This document shows, piece by piece, positions 6,618 to 8,920 of a DNA stretch of 8,920 nt. A model generated the notes under the pieces. It ran no database searches, was not told the DNA's origin, and saw only the letters and a list, made by a program, of their open reading frames with translations. Both the position numbers and the translations under genes were made by a program. Within the stretch, counting starts at the first letter, position 1, and each line of letters begins with the position of its first letter. The DNA comes from an uncultured Porphyromonadaceae bacterium (GTDB lineage Bacteria; Bacteroidota; Bacteroidia; Bacteroidales; Muribaculaceae): the NCBI GenBank assembly GCA_900555165.1, contig USKE01000078.1, positions 1 through 8,920 on the forward strand, written 5' to 3'.

Positions 6618-6968
6618 GCCGAGGAGGTGGGCGCGCTGTGGGAATCGTATGCCGCCGCCAGGCCCACACTGCACCTGCTGGTGAACACCATGCGCCAGAG
6701 CCAGCCGTCGCTCGGCTCTGACACGCCGGAGAACCTCACCGTCTGCGTGGAGAACCAGGCGCAGGTCGACGTGCTCACCGGCGAGTTCCCCACCCTGCTG
6801 CCGCACCTGCGGTCGGGGCTGGGCAACGACTTCATCACCATCAGCGTAACCATAAACGAAGGCGCCTCGATGCCCACGGCCTGGAGCGACCGCGAGTTGC
6901 TGGCCCATATCGTCGACGCGCACCCCTATGCGGCAGATTTCCTGAGGGCGTTCAAGTTTACGCTGTGA
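6615..6968 (+). pseudogene. dnaX: dnaX C-terminal (tau) domain, separated from the N-terminal part by frame shifts
   Basis: This frame opens after the TAA at 6612-6614 and reads AEEVGALWESYAAARPTLHL from 6618, ending in LRAFKFTL with TGA at 6966-6968. About 117 residues match in style the small C-terminal domain of Bacteroidota DnaX, which follows the Pro-rich linker and in other bacteria is the tau-specific part that contacts the polymerase or helicase. It has no start codon or ribosome binding site of its own. The GTG at 6627 is inside the domain and probably not used. Conservation of a sensible protein right up to the stop suggests recent damage, base-calling error or recoding rather than an old pseudogene. 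I mark it as a fragment because it cannot be read continuously from the dnaX start. Confidence 0.75.
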
Positions 6969-6985
6969 GACGGGTGAGCGGGTGA

Positions 6986-7021
6986 ATGTGATGTATGTAA
7001 CGGATGTGATTTATGTGGCGG
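6986..7021 (+). repeat. 18-bp imperfect tandem duplication
   Basis: ATGTGATGTATGTAACGG (6986-7003) is followed directly by ATGTGATTTATGTGGCGG (7004-7021), with three mismatches in 18. It lies just after the dnaX stop. It could be a slippage product or paired binding sites; nothing else in the window shares it. Confidence 0.5.
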
Positions 7022-7112
7022 ATGCGACCCTGATGAAATTACAGGAGTTAAGCTAAAACGCGGGGGTATTTTGCGGTTGATAAAAAAATTAACCAAAATT
7101 CAATCAAAAAAA

Positions 7113-7144
7113 TTTGGTTTTGGCGTGTGTTTATTGTATTTTCG
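7113..7144 (+). promoter_or_regulatory. Promoter for the glycogen debranching enzyme gene
   Basis: TTTG (7113-7116), 20 bases, then TATTTTCG (7137-7144): the Bacteroidota promoter pattern with one mismatch in the -7 box (TTCG for TTTG). An A-rich tract lies directly upstream, like an UP element. The transcript would start near 7151 and have a leader of about 90 bases. Confidence 0.6.
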
Positions 7145-7152
7145 TGGAGATT

Positions 7153-7196
7153 TCAGACCGGCACGCAGGTCTGATCCTGTAACTGCCACTGACCTG
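7153..7196 (+). promoter_or_regulatory. Leader with two mutually exclusive stems
   Basis: TCAGACC (7153-7159) pairs with GGTCTGA (7168-7174) as a 7-bp stem with an 8-base loop. CAGGTC (7166-7171) can instead pair with GACCTG (7191-7196). The two stems share 7168-7171, so only one can form. The start codon is 46 bases further on. Whether this regulates expression is unknown. Confidence 0.35.
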
Positions 7197-7241
7197 ACAA
7201 TAGTCTTCAACAAAAATACTAACATAATACCATAAACCTTA

Positions 7242-8831
7242 ATGAGTTACCTGAAGTTCGACAAGAGCTTGATGATCAATCTCGAGCAGTCGTTGCCAAA
7301 GGAGATGCTGCGCACTAACCAAAGCGGCGCATATCACTGCACGACTGTGGTCGACTGCAACACCCGCAAACAACATGGCCTGCTGGTCGTGCCTCTCGGC
7401 GACGAGGAATACCGCCCGCATGTGTTGCTGTCGTCGCTCGACGAGACCGTCATCCAGCACGGTGCCGCGTTCAACCTGGGTCTCCACCGCTACCAGGGCG
7501 GCGTCTACAGCCCCAACGGACAGAAATACATCCGCGAATTCGACTGCGAGTCGGTGCCCCGCACCACATACCGCGTCGGGGGTGTCATCCTCACCAAAGA
7601 GAAAATCTTTATCCAGAACGAAAACCGCATACTGATCCGCTACACGCTGGTAGAGGCTCATTCGCCCACGACGCTACAGTTCAGGCCGTTCCTGGCGTTC
7701 CGCGATGTGCACGCCCTGTGCATAGCCAACGACCGCATAAACACCGAATGCACCCCGGTGGCCAACGGCATAGCCTGCTGCCTTTACGAAGGGTATCCCA
7801 CCCTTTACATGCAGCTGACCCGCAAGCCCGAGTTCGTGTATGAACCCCACTGGTACAACAACATCGAGTATGTGAAGGATATGGACCGCGGCGTTCCCTA
7901 TACCGAAGACCTCTGGGTGCCCGGTTACTTCCAGGTAAACATCAAGAAAGGTGAGTCGATTATCTTCTCGGCCGGACTGTCGGAGGTGTCGACACGCTCG
8001 CTGCCCAAGATGTACGAGGCCGAAATAGCAGCCCGCACACCGCGCAGCTCGTTCTACAACTGCCTGAAGAACTCGGCAAAGCAGCTCTACCTGAAACAGG
8101 GCGACAAGGAATACATGCTCTCGGGCTACCCCTGGGGCAAGGTGCTGGCCCGCAACACATTCATGTCGCTGCCCGGCAACACCATCGCCATCAACCACCG
8201 CGGCGACTTCGAGCAGATCATGGCCACAGCCATCGAGGTGCTTGAGAAATACATGAACACGCTCGAACCCTCGCAGAAAATCGGTGGCATCGACGCCCCC
8301 GATATCCCGATGTGGGCTATCTGGGCAATTCAGCAATACGCCAAGAACTACGGCATGGCCGACGCCGCCGAACGCTACCTGCAGATTGTGACACGCCTGC
8401 TTGATTTCGTTCTCGACGGCAAGCACCCTCGCCTGTTCGTCGAGCCGGACGGTCTGCTTGCCACCGACGGCTCGATGACACCCGCGTCGTGGATGAACTC
8501 GGTGTGGGACGGCCGCCCCGTGGTGCCCCGCTCTGGGAAACTCGTGGAGCTGAACGCACTGTGGTACAACGCCCTGATGTTCGGCGCCGAGCTTATGAAA
8601 CAGAACCCCGCCGAAGAGTCGCGCGCCGAGGTATGGATCGAAGCTGCACTGGAAGAAGGAATTGAAATTCATGAACCGGATAGTTTAGACAATTATTCAG
8701 GGCAATTTAAACTAAGGATTCCCCGGAGTTTGCACAGATCTCTGGCAGAGCATTCTAAAAGGGAGGGAATCAGCATGAATCAGTATTGCGTATACCTTCT
8801 TTCTAAAAATGATGCGGTGTACTCAAAATAA
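7242..8831 (+). CDS. Truncated glycogen debranching enzyme (amylo-alpha-1,6-glucosidase) joined in frame to a HicB antitoxin C-terminus
   Basis: Residues 1 to about 463 are an archaeal/bacterial-type glycogen debranching enzyme, which removes alpha-1,6 branch glucose in the cytoplasm. The N-terminal GDE_N-like domain (about 10-260) includes the tract TRKQHGLLVVPLG (41-53). The catalytic (alpha/alpha)6 part begins near 275, with SGYPWGK (294-300), TFMSLPG (306-312), SWMNSVWDGRPVVPRSGK (416-433) and ELNALWYNAL (436-445). Related full-length enzymes are, from memory, about 640-650 residues, so some 180 C-terminal residues are missing. From about W465 the frame continues as WIEAALEEG...GQFKLRIPRSLHRSLAEHSKREGISMNQY, the ribbon-helix-helix C-terminus of a HicB-family antitoxin. 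Codons there become AT-rich. The ATG at 7242 follows a good promoter at normal distance. The enzyme is unlikely to work without its C-terminus. Misassembly or recombination is more likely than a functional fusion. Confidence 0.9.
   Translation: MSYLKFDKSLMINLEQSLPKEMLRTNQSGAYHCTTVVDCNTRKQHGLLVVPLGDEEYRPHVLLSSLDETVIQHGAAFNLGLHRYQGGVYSPNGQKYIREFDCESVPRTTYRVGGVILTKEKIFIQNENRILIRYTLVEAHSPTTLQFRPFLAFRDVHALCIANDRINTECTPVANGIACCLYEGYPTLYMQLTRKPEFVYEPHWYNNIEYVKDMDRGVPYTEDLWVPGYFQVNIKKGESIIFSAGLSEVSTRSLPKMYEAEIAARTPRSSFYNCLKNSAKQLYLKQGDKEYMLSGYPWGKVLARNTFMSLPGNTIAINHRGDFEQIMATAIEVLEKYMNTLEPSQKIGGIDAPDIPMWAIWAIQQYAKNYGMADAAERYLQIVTRLLDFVLDGKHPRLFVEPDGLLATDGSMTPASWMNSVWDGRPVVPRSGKLVELNALWYNALMFGAELMKQNPAEESRAEVWIEAALEEGIEIHEPDSLDNYSGQFKLRIPRSLHRSLAEHSKREGISMNQYCVYLLSKNDAVYSK
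8634..8831 (+). pseudogene. hicB: HicB-family antitoxin, C-terminal fragment
   Basis: The codons from 8634 (Trp) to the TAA at 8829-8831 encode 65 residues of a HicB-type antitoxin: the connector WIEAALEEGIEIHEPDSLDN, then a ribbon-helix-helix DNA-binding domain with GQFKLRIPRSLHRSLAEH and GISMNQYCVYLL. HicB normally has an N-terminal RNase H-like fold that neutralises the HicA mRNA interferase; that half is absent, and no hicA is present in the remaining 89 bases. The wording resembles Firmicutes HicB proteins, which fits the AT-rich codons, but this source is inference. The exact joint lies between about 8628 and 8660. Confidence 0.75.
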
Positions 8832-8920
8832 TGGTTGCGGAATAGTTTTAGTACCGCTATAATGGAGTGGCAACATATTGGCAACAGAGAATCAGTGAGC
8901 CAGAATAATATATGTAACAG
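8832..8920. other. AT-rich end segment, no gene recognised
   Basis: The last 89 bases follow the HicB stop and share its AT-rich composition. An 8-bp direct repeat TGGCAACA occurs at 8868-8875 and 8879-8886. An open frame from the ATG at 8862 runs off the edge but gives no recognisable protein. No hicA, CRISPR repeat or tRNA was seen. Confidence 0.4.

Larger units (their letters stand above)
6969..7241. other. AT-rich intergenic region between dnaX and the debranching enzyme gene
   Basis: The 273 bp contain an 18-bp imperfect tandem repeat (6986-7021), an A/T-rich stretch with poly-A tracts (about 7080-7135), a promoter (7113-7144) and a leader with possible alternative hairpins (7153-7196). 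No clear terminator for dnaX was found. A small frame, ATG at 6991 to TAA at 7056, encodes 21 residues but spans the repeat and has no supporting feature, so I do not call it a gene. Confidence 0.6.

Noticed and set aside
6991..7056. A 21-codon frame after dnaX
   Set aside because: Its sequence is largely the 18-bp duplication; no promoter or ribosome binding site is placed for it.
7674..8672. A 332-codon minus-strand frame opposite the debranching enzyme
   Set aside because: It is antisense to a clear enzyme domain and looks like a composition artefact.
8850..8875. GTTTTAGTACCGC resembling the start of some type II CRISPR repeats
   Set aside because: It occurs once, with no spacer-repeat pattern, so there is no array.

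Overview
The window looks like a GC-rich Bacteroidota chromosome, probably order Bacteroidales. Two things point that way. The proteins include a Bacteroidota-style GlmU-like nucleotidyltransferase and a DnaX with a long Pro/Ala-rich linker. Three intergenic regions carry promoter-like pairs matching the Bacteroidota sigma factor consensus (TTTG, about 20 bp, TAnnTTTG). No rRNA, tRNA, CRISPR array or complete mobile element was seen. I cannot name the genus.

Layout. The left part is transcribed leftward. A divergent promoter region near 4990-5060 starts a likely operon: a GlmU-like sugar nucleotidyltransferase/acyltransferase (4897-3695), then after 3 bp a COG0523 (CobW-like) GTPase with a His-rich metal-binding stretch (3691-2423), then after 42 bp nadB, L-aspartate oxidase (2380-809). 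A noncoding region (580-808) with a perfect 26-bp palindrome and a G-rich array of GCCGGGG units separates nadB from a SlyD-type prolyl isomerase. The SlyD gene begins at 579 and runs off the left edge inside a Cys/Gly-rich tail. The right part is transcribed rightward: dnaX (5108 to 6968, reading frame broken in its linker), a 273-bp AT-rich intergenic region with a good promoter, and an archaeal-type glycogen debranching enzyme gene from 7242.

Broken or joined genes. dnaX has an intact ATPase and clamp-loader part, but its C-terminal third lies in other frames. The shifts map to C-rich stretches (C6 at 6319-6324, C8 at 6588-6595, and around 6615-6617). Base-calling error, genuine mutation and recoding cannot be told apart here. 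The debranching enzyme is cut after about 463 residues and continues in frame into the C-terminal half of a HicB-family antitoxin. Base composition turns visibly AT-rich at the same place and stays so to the window end. This is either an assembly chimera or a real recombination junction.

The genes are mostly housekeeping: UDP-GlcNAc supply, NAD synthesis, replication clamp loading and glycogen breakdown. Two metal-binding proteins (His-rich COG0523 and Cys-rich SlyD) lie on the same strand nearby. I found no convincing undescribed system. The best items for a second look are the GDE-HicB junction, the dnaX frame breaks, the G-rich array beside the palindrome, and the tightly packed divergent promoters.
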